Assembly (NCBI GenBank): GCA_008711295.1
Contig: VUYV01000515.1
Location: 321,143-385,142, forward strand
Length of the DNA: 64,000 bases
Source: Anarhynchus alexandrinus
Taxonomy: Eukaryota > Chordata > Aves > Charadriiformes > Charadriidae
Reading direction: 5' to 3'
The notes under the pieces were generated by a model. The model did not search any database. It was not told where the DNA came from and worked only from the letters and a program-made list of their open reading frames with translations. Of this stretch, positions 13,485 to 27,868 are shown one piece after another. The translations under genes and the position numbers were made by a program. Numbering within the stretch: the stretch's first letter is position 1; each line of letters starts with the position of its first letter.

Positions 13485-16400
13485 ATTATATTATTATGTT
13501 CTCTGTTATAGAGAGAACAACCTGTGACACCAGAGTGGTCTCCACTACTAAAGGGAAACAGTAGAGAAATTCCAGAGCCAGTGAAGATGCAAGATGTTAA
13601 ATCCAATGGATTTGGTGCAATGCTTTCTGGATGTCCTACTTGTACTTCAGGTACAATTAGCTCAGTGTAGTGTTCGATCTTTCACAGAAGTTATAAACGT
13701 GGGAAAGCATTCAGATCTCTGACCCGAAGCAGCCGCCGGGTAGCACGGCTGTCTCTGCAGTGGCTATCCCTGTTCTTCTGAGAGGAGCTGAAGCACGGGT
13801 TTCTCTCGGCACACATATGTACGTATTGATGTGCATTGTGGAAGAATGACACTCACCACCTCAAGAGTATCAGTTTAAATAAGACCCAAACAGACTTCTG
13901 CAGAAGGTGAAAGGAGTAATGGAAAATAAATGAGAAAAATCTCAAGGCACTCAAAACAACAGAAAAGCTTTGCAGGACTAGCAACAAAATAAACAACTAA
14001 ATAAAAGGGGGAATATTCTGCCATTGACAGAAGGACTTGTAGAAGAGTTGGAGCAGTTTTTGCCACTTAATAGCCCTCCAGTCCACCTTCACTGTAGTTT
14101 GCCTTTCAGGCATGCATAGGGGGGATCATTCATCCTCTGTGTTGATCAGTGGGCTGCAGCTGATGGGAGCAATAGTGAAGGGCTAAGTTTTTGTGACCCA
14201 GAAAATGGTCCACTGATGATTGCTATGAAATTAGGATCAAATTAAAAATGAACAACAAATCTTGTTTGTATTTTAGCCAATTACTGCCTGGTAACCTAGC
14301 ACTGAAGCTGTGGAAGGCTCTGTAGTTCATTAACAGTGACTTAAATCAGTCAATTAATTTTTAAAGTAGAAATTATACTGGTGCAGAGCAGCATCTTCTG
14401 CCAGCCCAACTCTGTGAGTGTAAACTATTTTACGTGCAAATTTATTACGGCGTTTGAAATGGATGTCATATGATATGTATTAAAATGTTTAAAGACTTAC
14501 GCTGCAGATAGGTGAAGATAAGTACAAATCGAGCGATATTCTTTCTAATAAGGTAAAAGTAGCTCTACACAAGGTAAAATTCTTTGTCAGGCCAAGGACA
14601 AACTTATTCATTACATTGTCACTACAGAGAGGGTAGCCTTCCTCTCCTTGTATTTGAAAGACAGGACTAAGAAATAGACCTTGAGCTAGAATTGTGGCTC
14701 TTTAAAAAAGGTAAGATTTACAGGAAAAAGAATTCCATTAAAAATATGCTTTTCAAAATTCCATTATAAGCTAAATCAAAAACATGGTGTGACTGTACAC
14801 TCTAAACAATGGGAAATATAAAAGTTGTGTTTAATAACCCATAAACACAGGCTACAGAAGAATGAAAGGTAGGTATTAAAAAGAAATTGTATGTATGATT
14901 GTATAGGGAATTTTTAAATTGGATGAATTAAATACAATACTCACACTCACAGAATATGAAGACATCCAAAGAAATTAATAGATCGTTTTATATTGATATA
15001 CACCTATTTTCTAGGAATACCAGATTAAATAGGTGGAGCCGTATTATTAGAGTCACTCATTGGACCCAAGAGTAATTTTTAATACTGAAGATGTTAACTA
15101 GCAAAGGTGTGAAAGAAAGCTCAAAGAAAAAGATTTCTGCCGTGACAGAAACATCATCTCACCATGGTTAATGGGAAAAGCGTACATCTTGAACTTTTAA
15201 AAATCACATTACCATATGACTTTTAGGTGACAAAATAAGGGCAACATTCAAGTACTTTAGAATGTACCACGCTTATTATCATTGCTGCTGTTATTATTTA
15301 TTACCAGAAAGCTTTTGAATCCTTCATGGATCATCAGTCTGACATGACCTGAAAAAGGTCATTTCTTTTCTCAAAGAAGTTACTATGCAATTATGTAATG
15401 AGACACAACAGAAAGAGCGAGTACAGAGACGCAATGATGTATTTTAAGCCTTTATGCCAACCACCCTGTTTCTCTGTACACCTGCAGAGCCAATGAAGAC
15501 CTTTAAGAAAAGGGGATGGTTATACAGATGTTTTCAGGGATTGAAAACAAAAGGTGATGAGGAGCACAGGAGAAAGCTTAAAGACTCCTGTCTGAAAATG
15601 TAAAAGATGAAGAAAAGAAGATACAAGATCCTGTATTTTCTTATATTTAGATCAACGTCTTCCAGAATCTTTCTCAGATACTACAATGAAGTTTTTTCTC
15701 AGGAGAAAAGAGAAGTCATTAAGGGATCTTTGAACAATGGTGGTCCTTGAGCGTGTTCTTGTAAAAAGAAAAGAATTTTCTTTCTACCATGCTGTCAGCA
15801 TAAACGATAATGTATACAGTATTGATTCATTACCCCTGAACTAAATGTTCACTAGGAAATGCAGAGTAGTTAATTAAAGGAATATTGTTTTTTTCATTTC
15901 CTAATGACATATTTTTATATACATAATTTTAATATATTATAACAATTCAAAAATACCTGGTCTACCACAGTCTGTAGCATTATGCTGTTTATTTTCCATC
16001 TTTATCTAACTATGTCTCGCTGTTTTCTCCTGTAAGCAGAGAACATCTTTTTGTGCTTTCTACATTTCCTGTCACAGAGAAGTCATGAATCCACAAATGT
16101 GGCTAACACATGCTACCATAATACAATTTATTATAGTAATAATTAACTATTCTGGTGAAGATAAGAAATATATAGAACTATTTCCTAAAATGATGTATTG
16201 ATTCTTGTATGAAATATAGTATTTTTTCCTCACAAATTAGATTGTTATTCATAATTAATTAATTATTTTAAAATAGAAAATTAGAACATTTTATGAAAGG
16301 CAAAATATAGAATTTTCTTCTATTTACTATGGCATACTTTTTAAAAGGGAATACTACTTTTCAATTAAAATATTCACTACCTGTGATCCTACATAGATTT

Positions 16401-19400
16401 TATATAAAATATAAATTGATATGCTTTTTCCACAGTTTTCACTTTACCAGCTTCTAATTTTTTGTATAATCTAATAATTCATGGAAAGGTACCCCAGGAC
16501 TCTTATGTATATTGGGAGGTTTGAAGAATTTTTTTGTTTTGTTAAACCTAATTTCAGTAGCATCAATAAATACCATCAATGTCATCAATAAAGCTTAATT
16601 CTTCCCAGACCATTGAAGAAGAAAGGGAAATTGTAGATACCAAAATCTCCCTGAACTTCAGTAGGATTTCTGCACTCATAAATCCTGAAGTACTGGATCA
16701 AAGTGAATTAGAAGAAGAAATATTTACATGCAGAATAAAATAACAAGATTATGTTGAAAATTATAGAGCTGCTATATGATTCAACTTGCCATGTTAATTG
16801 CATGATATCCGGGATGTTTGCGGTTAGAGTTGTTGATGGTTATGATTAATTAACTACAATCATTCTGCGTCTGTCAGGTTTCATCTGTTCTCACAAGAAT
16901 TATTTCAGCATGCTTCTCAGCTGTTTTTCATATCTACATACTGCAATATCAAGGCAAAACACAGAACCTAGTGGAAATATTATAGTTCAGACTTTTTCAT
17001 CCTTTCATTCAATTCATGATCTCTCATTTAGGAGCAACAGCTAAAACCAAACAAATAAACAACGCACCTTGAGTAACAAATCAAAGGAAAGACTTTCAAA
17101 TACAGTTGCCAACATTTAATCACCAAAATAAAGTGGGTCAATAAATGATACTATTTCCAGATCTTCTGAGCAAATAGATTTTCACTTGAGTAATACATGC
17201 AATGCATTTTTTTGTAAACACATTTTGTTAAATAATGTTATCTGCGTCTTGAGAAACCCACTTTTCGATTCACATCCTTTTTAATATGCCTTCCTGGCAC
17301 TGTGCAGTATATTAACCTGTATAAATTCTGTATACGTGATATTGATAATTTTACTTTCTTACTTTTTTTCCTTTGTACTTATGAGTGTTTCTTCCCTTTT
17401 TCTTGTTTTCTCATTTCATCACTTTGTTTCAATTAAATTAATCCCAAACATTCAAGGTGATATTGCAAACACCATTTCATGTGTTGTAACTTTCTTCAAC
17501 TAGATGTGCCTTTTCCTTCCTTTAATTAGTGACTAAAGATACCAATGCCAGTTAGAATTTTGCATGATTAAACATGGAATGACTAGCACAGTACAGTTTC
17601 TTTTCTTATGATGTCATATAGAATTGACAGTAACTAATCACCTCCCTATACTTTATTGGAAAAATCACTATATATGTGTTGTGGTTCATAGGAGGCTGAT
17701 CTGTAACAGTGTAATACAAAGAAAAAAAAACACAACACTTTTCTGACCACTCTGTGTGAACAAGTCATTAAGGATAAGATATTCTGTATAGCATTGGTCT
17801 AATTCATATTAGAGAGTAAAACATTTAATACTTTTAGTTCATGGGTTCTGTTCCCAAAGATAACATAATGTCTTCACTTCCAGTCCATATGGACAATGTT
17901 GCAAACCTTTGGCCTCAAGGATCCTTTCTCCTACATCTCTTAAGTTACAAATTTGGCTTTGCCAAAGCTGGAATTGATCAGAAGAAAGGGTATAAAACAG
18001 TTAAGAAATGAAATTATTCTCATCAGGGAAAGGTGGCAAAAGAAGTAAGCTTTCCCAAGTTCATAAGAGATGGCATTGTGCCCACCTAAATTAAATCTTT
18101 AAACCTTCCACAGCTTCTGCATTCAAGGCTATCTTGCTTCTTTTATACTACAATGATAGAATACCACTGTGTTTCCATAACTTGTTTCATCTGACCTAGT
18201 TTAGAGCTCTAATTTAAGAAGAGATTAATCCTACCCAAGAATTGATTATTTCTCTTTACTGACTACAAAGGGGACCTAGATTTACAAATTCAGACACAGA
18301 CTTTTTTAACTTCACGGATATTTTTATTTAGTTGGATTTAGTTCAGGAAAGGTGATACAGACAAAGACTCTGCAGAAAATAAAAGCCTGTCCTACCAGGG
18401 TCCCTGTTCTGAAGATAACAATGTAGAGACGTTTGATACTGTTTCGGTTGTTATTCTTTTTTTCCTGACTAGATTGCATTTTGTGTAAATGGAGGTTTTG
18501 TTGCAGAATTGCAAGTTACATGCGCATGAACTAGGACAAATATAATATCTGAGAACTTCTGTTCAGATCTAAGGCTTGGAGAATGGCATGACTGTCCAGA
18601 TTCCAGTAACAGCTGGAGACTTTGAGACCCAGTTTCCGTGGTGTGACATATCCAATTCTGACTTCACTTTAGACAAGTCATTTCACAGTGCTGACTTTCC
18701 ACTAGGCTAATGGGTATAAATGCCTCCATACTTCACTTCTAGTCTGTCATAAAGAAAAGAAGAAGGTCATAATCTCCCAGAAATTATTTATTCGCTCTTC
18801 TCTAAGAGTTGTGGTGCCCAGTCTGACCTACAAGTCAATTGTGACAAGATAACTAAGTGCTTGGACACATCCAAGGAGTAAATCTGGAAGACCTTGGTCT
18901 TAGCTGAATAGCTCAACTGGAAATGAAGGCCCTACAAACACAGAGTGTTTCCTAGGTAGCAGCTGGTTGTTACATATGATCTCAGGTAATGTTTTTGATA
19001 AGTCAGTTTGTACTGGAGCATGTTATTCTGCTAATATCAAGGTGATACGAGTCACTGCAAATCACAGTTTAGGATATGAGCATGTAATTGAACAAGTAAG
19101 AGTCATCACAGATAAATAAATTGTCACCAGTCAGCTGAGCTACTATAAATTACTATGTATGTACTTTAACCTTTTCAATCTGTAAAGTAGAACACATCAA
19201 TTAAAAGCCCAGTGAAGGTGGTTTGACCATTCATTTAATGATCTAATGTGTGGCCAATGAATGGCACAGTATTTATTTATTTGTCATATCAGTAAAGTTA
19301 AACCTTCGTAGAAGGTTTCAAAATTTTATGAGATCTTGGCTGAAGCTTTCATATGCTCTCTAAAGGGCATTTACTTCTCCCACCTCTCTCTTTGTATTCT

Positions 19401-19475
19401 AACGTTATTCTTCTATGCCATTATTTTCCAATTCTGTCACATGCTAATGTCAGAGCGCTTGTTTAGCATGCAGTA

Positions 19476-19522
19476 TCTCCTCTCCTCTCCTCTCCTCTCC
19501 TCTCCTCTCCTCTCCTCCCCTC
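19476..19522. repeat. (TCTCC)n microsatellite
   Basis: About nine units of TCTCC, with one change near the end. On the CNTN5 sense strand it is a GGAGA polypurine run. No adjacent mobile element is seen. Confidence 0.95.
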
Positions 19523-22500
19523 TTTTTCTCAAGACTGTTATGTTTCTTATCAAGATTATATCCTACCTAAGATATCTGTATAAGAAACTGTAAGACAGAT
19601 ATGTCAGTAGTACTACACAGGCTGCCATGTAGTGACAAGGTTGCACAAAGAAGTAATCACAGTCTTTGTTCTAGGAATGTACATCAGGCAGCAATCCCTC
19701 AGTAGTTCATCTGATCACTTAAACTCCTTTATCATTTGTCACAATTATATATTATTGCCCATTGATCAATAGAAATAAAAGTAAAATATGTTTCCTGAAC
19801 TAAGTCAGTTAGATGCTCCACAATATGGATTGATTTCTTTAAGCAATCTAATAATTGCTTCTCTTTTTAACTGACCTTCCTAGGGCAAAGCAAATTACCA
19901 CCAAGTATGTCCCAGCTGTAACAGTGGCAGACTTCTGATACTGAAACTAAACACAACCTGTGAAAGCTGTTGGTCTGGAAGTTAGGGGTAATTGGGTAGT
20001 ATTACTAATGCAGCTCTTCTCATATGGACTGCTGACCATACAACATACAAGAGAGAATCAAATGTCAGACCACGCTATCTAAGCCTGCAGCCATACCTAA
20101 CCATAGTAGCATGCAATCCTTAAAAAAAAAAAAAATCCCGAAAGGCAGCTATTTCTATTTAAGTCAACGGAACTTGCTCACAGGACAAGTCTGGGTGTTC
20201 TAACAAAGAACCATACTTCCTCCTAGGCTACTACTAATGAATTGCACAGCACTTGTAAACCTTAAAGCCACGATTGACCATAACCACAGGCCTATATTTA
20301 GACAATGTTTTGCCACAAGAAAACACTCCGTGATACAGGTATTGAGTAGCGTGTTATTCAGAGTTATTCAGAGAAAGTCATATTCAGTTATTCAGAAAAA
20401 GTCAGACATAAATGAGGACACAGGGGGGAAATATTAAAAAGAAGTCTAGCCATTTCAAACATATGGTGTGCATTTGGTAGAGCAAACTAAATACAAAATC
20501 TGTTTTTACCAGCAAGGAAAGAATCCAAGCTTTTGTGGTGAACACACTGCATGAGGGAATTGAAAACTCCAGAAAAACAAAAGTGGTGATGTGTTGAAAA
20601 TAATATCTGGATTTTATACTGAACTGGACCAAATAATTGGAGGCTGTGAAGTGAAGACTGTGATGGTGGCTGGTCAGATTTTAATATTATGAAATGATGC
20701 AAAGAATGATTTGGATGTTAATGAATATCAAAGGGAAAATCAGAAAAAAATCCACAGAGTAAGTACTTACAGAACAACGGTTTCTGCATCAATATTGCCC
20801 GATGATCACTGAATGGCTTAGAACAAGCAGATCAGTAACCTCAGAGGTGCTGAAAGGACTGTTCCTGAATATAAGGTATGAATTTACAAAGGACCTGACA
20901 CAGCCGAAGAACCTTATTAACAAAAAATAATGCTTGGAATTCTGGATATTTGAGTCTGCAATACTTCAGGAGGAATATCTTATTCATACCTGTTGGGTTC
21001 CAGATGGTTAATATTATATATTATAAAAGTAGTTTGTTTTCCCCCACTCCACTAAGAGTTATAGCTGTTTTTACTAAAAAGGCTGAGTTTTTGCTGTCTG
21101 AAAATCAGGTCCTTTGAAAATTTCTCTGTCACATAAGTATGATATGTTGTTCTGATGCCATACTTGTAAAAGGAGGTTGACAAATCCGAAAGGTTTTAGA
21201 GAAAAGTTATGAGATTAATTTGCATTACAGAAAACATCTTACATTGATAAATGCCTAAGCCTAAGAAAAAATACTCTGATGAAGGTACAGGTGAGAAAAG
21301 GAAAAAGACTTTTCCATCATTTCATTTTCTTAAAAGAAAATATACGAGCTTCTGAATCAATCCCTAGTGAGTCTAGCTGATCCTACAAATAAACATTATG
21401 TGATTGTTTAAGCTCACCCCTAGAAATGGTCCCCTTGAACTCAGTGGGTATAGTCAACTGATTTAAATGTGTGCATAAATGTTTGTATACATCGGAATAC
21501 AATTTTTAACATAGATTTCATGCATAAATTGTTTACACAAAAAATAAGAGCAAACCAAGATGTACTCTTCGAAAAGATAAAGAAGAAAAAATAATGAATC
21601 CTTTTCAGTGATGTGTGGGAAAGAATAGGAAAATGATACAAGATTACTTCCGTGTTATCACTTTAATAATGATTTGAAGGACTGAAGTTTAAGGAGGAGA
21701 ATACCTGAGGAGAATTGCATCCATGCTATTAATGTAATTTAACATAAACTATTTTGTTTAATTCATTTTAACCCATTTTACGTGTTTCACACGCTAAGGA
21801 GATGAAATGGGATTTTTATCAGTGTAATTGCAAATTATTGACAAGAACAACTACAGTGGTAACACACATTCATTTTATCCAAGTCAATTACTACTAAATA
21901 TTACATGTTTCCAGCTAACAATACAAGCATGGATTATAGGTTAAAATTACCTGTGATTAAGCTCATTCCAAGTAAAAATGTTAGAATAGTTACACTAACT
22001 GATTCAGATAAAGACGTATCATAAATGTCTATGGCCTACCAAATATGAACCAAATGTAAGCAAAGCTAAAATGAATGGTAGTGTGACTAAGCAATGGTGA
22101 CTAGTCATTGAGCAGGTTCATGTGTGATTATACTTCAAGGTATAATGTTAATGCTGAGAAAGCTTTTTTTTACTAGCTTTTTATGTGAATGATTTTGAAT
22201 GTAATAGAACAACATTTTCAATTGTTATCCTTATTATTTGGGAATTTTTCTTTTGCTTGGAATATAGATGAGTTCTTTCCTTCTAACATGTCACCACAAA
22301 AGCAATATTTGTGTGTGCTAAATTTTGTTCTCAGTGTGGGGTTTGGTTGTCTGATAGCTACATCTGAGCTCATCATCCTAATCTTCCTTTAAAGACAATG
22401 CAAAGAAATAGACACTTCAAAGGGCTGATTCATTTGACCTATTTTAGATGTCAACTTGACATGAATGAATTGCATCCTACTAGTGCAATAGATTAAGTAG

Positions 22501-25500
22501 GGAATCTAAACAATTAGATCAGTCACAGCTGCCTATACTGTAGATATCTGACATTAAAGGAGAATGAATAAAGTGTATTTAGAGGCACTTTACTATTTCC
22601 TTTATCTTCAGATTGTTTTCTCAATATCATTATTTTGTCTATAATGCTCTGATGAAACTGAGTAGAAGATGGCAAAGGATTCCTTTGATACATGTAAGAA
22701 AAGCAATAAAAGGCAAATATAAAATCCCTTAACTGTTGGCCTTTCGTTAGTAAAAGGTGAAGCAACAGTTTTTTACTCTTATCAGTACAGCAATGAACTA
22801 ACTAGTTTTTTAAAAGGTACACAGGAGATTAGGATATAAGTGTAGTGTTTTTCCAAACAATTTCCGAATTAAGGAAAATTCAGCCTTTAGCCTCATAGAC
22901 TTTCTTATTGTGGTACTAATTGCATTGCACAATACTCTTCCTGAAGGACAAAGATGATGGCTTTGGATTTAAAACAACTTGGATGGACACATATAATTTT
23001 ACACCTGATATGTTTCAAATTGTTCTGCAGTATAGAAAATGTAAAAGTTACATGTATTAAAGAATTTTACACTGACTTGTAGAAGAACTTTACAATGTGG
23101 TGAACTCCATCTTTTGCCTACCTGTTTGGTGATTAATGTACATACACAGGAAAACCTCCAGCTCAGTCTGCTGAGCCTGCGTGATACTTAGACAACATAA
23201 CCTTCTGCATCTTGGGAAGACGCTTATTGGAGAAAAGAGGGTGGCAGAAATGCCTTCACCATAATGCAGCATTAAATGTCCAACTTCAGATGACTAGCAG
23301 ACTGAGTCCAGCATGCATAAAAGCAGCTAGCATTTCATATTTATTGCTTGTCATTTCAGTGGAAGCAAAAAGCTTTCGAAATAACAAGGAAGGAATGGAA
23401 TGGAAGTGCCTTTGTTATGCATCTACTTTACTGCATTGACTTTATAAAGAATGTAGGAAACTATTTCCCTCTCTAGAAACACCTGTAATGTCAGAGAAGC
23501 AATGCCTTCGGGTAGGTATCGATTTTAAGTGGACAACACAAAAGACTATTGCTATTATGTAAACCTGCTCCTCAGCCTCACAAATGCAGTTTGAGTATTT
23601 GTGCCTGGTATATCCTTCCTTTCAAATGGCACCATTATTTAAACACTGCCAACTTATTTGACTGCTTCTTAGTTCTCTTAAGTCAAAGTTGAAAGAATCT
23701 TACCAGATACATATGATGGGATATATGTACAAAGGCTAGAAAAACTTCCTAATTAAAAGTGGAGGGAGGATCGATATTTTTTTCTCATAACACTAATTTC
23801 TAACATACAAAGAGTTAGAGTGATGGAAGAAACAAGCAAGTCCTAAAATCTCAAAATATTTTTTCATTGTCACACTCTATTGAATTGCAATTCTGTCAGT
23901 AAAATTTTTTATATATCCTGGCCTACCCTAGAAAATTTAGATACACATATATATTACTGTCTATCATCAAACTACACAAATAGCAGCTCTTGATATACAT
24001 ACCTATTATAAAGAAATAATGTGAAATCTATTGCATGTGAAAGGATCTCATTTGTGTTTCATCACTTCACTTAACCCAACTATCTTATTATTTAATACAT
24101 GAGGTTGCACTGCAGTATTGTTTACGATCCCTATGTCATGTTATTAAATCTCTACACCTTTGAACACACTCTTATTGCTGGTCTGTTAGAAAGGAATGGT
24201 TTTGCTCCCCTGTCTGCACTTGTCCTCCTTTAAAATGATAGGTGAATGGGACTATGATATAATCAATATGATAAAGAAAATCTAAACAGTTGAACAAGTA
24301 CTTACACATTTGGCAAGTAAAGCAGTAAAACAGTGATTTCTGACCAACAGTCCTGGAATCCTCTGCGGGTCATGAAGAGGTGTTACAGAAATATGTAGCT
24401 GATCAATAGAAGCCTATTGCTTTTAGAAGGATTTGAGTTAAACACTTGAGGTTGAAGATGCAAGGTGGTCTATAAGAAACTCTGAGAAGTGGCACAGATT
24501 AATGCTCTGAAGTCTGGAAATAACTATTATAGAAAAAACCCCACCATTGCAGATTCAAGAGGCCAAAGGCAAAGGAAGTAGATACAATGTAAAATAATGT
24601 GACAGTGGAAAATAATGTAATACAGTGATCTCTCATCAGAGAACAGAAATCAGTTCTTTCAAAAAGTTTAGTTTGAAAATGATTAATCTTAATACGTGTG
24701 TAAATAAGGTTAAGTTCACCAGCAGCAGAGAAAACAGAACAGATTCACTGAAAATAAAATTACACCCTTTTATGCCAAAAGTTAATTATTTTTGTTCTTT
24801 AGTTTGACATTACTCTTGTTTATCCCAGCCTTGATTTAGGTCCATTGTTTTCTAGTTACCTTAAAGGTTGTGTTCTTGGTCACTGGGATTACTGGGAAAA
24901 TAAATAAAATTCCAGATTTATTTTCTCTACAGTTTTTCATAAGTGTCATTTTTTCATCTTATATTACTGCGGTGAAATTCTCAAGAAGACTTGTGAACCT
25001 TCCCTGAAGCATTTTGTAGCAAAGACAATGACTGGTCAGTCTCGTTGGATCTTATAGACCCTGTATTTCAGTAGAGCTGGCATAGATGCCCGTGGCACAG
25101 TGCCTGTAGAGAAGGCATGTCCAATACATCAGCTATGAAGGGAATGCAAAATCCGTTTGCCTCCAGCAGACTGCTCAATAGCTGTTTGGTAAAATAGCTG
25201 TTCTCCTGCCTTTTTTTTTGTATCTCCAGAATCATTAACTCTATGTAATCTTGGGCAGGGGCGGGGAGAAGAGAAGAAAGTCTTTAAATGTTTAAATAGA
25301 TTTTGGTTAAAGGCGAGTCTCTATTGCTCCGCTAGCCTCATCCTAAGCCTCAATGTATCTCAGGTTTGAAAAGTGTCAGTGAAAGTTCACAGATCTTACT
25401 CTGTCCTTGCTTTTTATCTTCATGTGCAAATAAGAAAAAGCAAAAAAGTGATGTGTTCATGGATATACATATGTATGTATTTGAGAATATATTCCAAGGT

Positions 25501-27386
25501 TGTTTTGCACAGAGAGTCTACACTAGTCAATTATATCAATGATGAGAAAACGCATGCAGTTTTTGCGAGCATTCTGAGAAGAGCTCTAGTACACTTGCAG
25601 TGCGAAAGTGGTCGGCACACGTCTCTACTATGGAATGATGGCTTGTCATTCAGAACGCACAGAGCCAAACAACCTTTCAGGAGCTGCTATTCAGAGCAAT
25701 TCTGAAACTGGGTTCTTTCTCGTTTGGTTATGCAATATGAATATTTTAATGTGGCAGCTGATTCCAGCAAGCTTTCACACGAGTCTTAAAAATGTAAGTT
25801 TTCTACAGATGAATTCCATCCCATATCTGGCCTCGAATTGCGTATCTAGATGTGGAAGGTCAAGCTTAGTATGTCTTCAGAACTGAGAGAAAGGTTTCAA
25901 GTATAGCTCACAACAGCAAAACCTGGCGGAACAATATAGGACGTTCCTCTTCTTTCCAGAAGGAAGAGCAGGACATCCTCTGTAGGTGCAACTCACAACC
26001 TTATGGTTAACATACAAATGCAAATTTGAAATGCAGTTTAACTACCGTGGACTAAAATAATTTCCATTTTCTCTATATTATATCTTACAGTAAAGAAATT
26101 TGCCCACACTTTCTGCAAAATGTGTGATTTTTACACAATGTATGCCTATTCTTACTGATTGAATCACAGAAACAGTATGAACAGGGACACATTTGCAATT
26201 CCTTTGCAATTCTTAACATAAGTAACTTCTGAAAGAAGAAATGCAGTAGACAGATACTATTTATTAAGTTCCCCTGTATGTTCTTTTATTCCCCAAACCT
26301 TGTCTGTGGCATTAATCTGTTCTTTCATAAGTGAAGGATGGCATGTGCAGGAGGAGATAGATCTGAATCTTATGATCCAGATGGTATGTAGCAATGATGG
26401 CCAGGTGCCAAGCAGGGGAGAACATGCTCTCCCTAGATGGCAGACATCAGGGTTTAGACGGGGAAGATCAGGAGGAATCTGACTGCTTTTCATTTGTGCC
26501 TGAACATCCTTCAGTATTTCTGTTGGTAAGCAGAGCATTTGTGCCAGATTCAAGGATGGAGTGGCAGAGCTGCTTTCATCATTTGTCCTCCTAAAAGGAA
26601 CTTTGGCTGATAGAGCCAGAACTTTCATTGTAATTTGACCTTCAAATGCCACAGTGCCACACAATCAGATGACACAAGTCCCAGTTTGTAGCTGTTTCAT
26701 TCCACTTGCATCATATAAGCTTATAAATCTGTCTTTCATTTTTTCAGGGCACATGTAAAACCAATATTTTAAAACTAAAGCTGATTATTTCTTGAGGTTA
26801 CTTTATGTCTTCTACCCGTTAACTGTACATTCAGCCAAATTCTGTGAACCTAAAGAGACAGCTTGTCTTTTAGCTACTCTGTCATATCAACAAGCTTACA
26901 GTACTGGGGGGGAAATGCCTTACTGTTCTCGTGCTTTATTTTGAGTTTTTCCCCTAAACAAATATCAGTTGCTGAAATTCCTAAACTAACAGTAAAAGCC
27001 TCTTAGTAATAAGTTCAGAAATCTAAAGCTAGATGTTTAATGTTCTATTTTATGTTCTTCCTACAGTGAAGGACTTAAGTCATCCTTAAATGAATTCTGT
27101 ATATTTAAATCAATACAAATAGGTGAGTTTTTTTTCTTCCAGTTTCTCTGTGTAATCCAAATTGGTGTCAAAGGGCTTTCTGTCAGTCCTGTCTCTCAGA
27201 ACATGGACATACATGTCTTTGCTTGTCTTCTGAATACACTGAAAATACTGCGCTTCACAGCCGTACCCTGCAGTAAATTTCACTTGACTGCAACAATATA
27301 GACATGTGGTGCTTATTACGATACCAAAGTCAAAGTTATTTACAGATGTAGGGACATATAGAGGCTGGAAGTCAGAGAAATCATAT

Positions 27387-27868
27387 GATCATAGGACAAT
27401 TCAGTGTGGAGAGGACTTCAAGAGGTTGCTGGTCCAATCTCCTCTTTAAGGAAGGTCATCCACAGGATCAGACCAGGTTGACTGGAGCTTCATCCAGTTG
27501 GGCCTTGGAAACCTCCAAGGACGGACACTGCACGACCTCTCTGGGGAACCTGTACTACTGCCTAGGTGTCCTCACAGGAAAAAAGTTTCTCATTATATCT
27601 CTTGCTCCACTTTCTCTTTTCCTCCTTCCAGTCACCACTTTGAAGAACCTGGATCCATCTCCATGGTAATCTCCCTGTAGGCACTGGGCAGATGCTGTTA
27701 GGTCCCATAAAGTCGTCTGTGATCCAGGCTGAACAAACCCTGCTCCCCCAGCCTCTCCTCACAGGACAAGTGCTCTAGCCCTCCCCACCTTGGTGGATCC
27801 CCCCTGAACTCCCTCTAGCTTATCAATGTTTTTTCTCTACTGGTGAGTCTGAAACTGGACGCAGTATC
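27387..27868 (-). mobile_element. CR1 LINE fragment, old
   Basis: A diverged CR1 in the same orientation as CNTN5. Its 3' end lies near 27387 (ATCATAGGA, then a corrupted TTGGAAGGGACC region). The element can be followed through GGCCTTGGAAACCTCCAAGG, CTCTCTGGGGAACCTGT and CAGCCTCTCCTCACAGGA to about 27868. Several substitutions and small gaps break the reading frame. It is truncated at its 5' end. Confidence 0.85.

Noticed and set aside
26257..26664. Minus-strand frame of 135 codons
   Set aside because: It shows no family resemblance or suitable splice sites around it, and a plus-strand frame is open over the same bases. Chance in a 43-kb intron is the simpler explanation.
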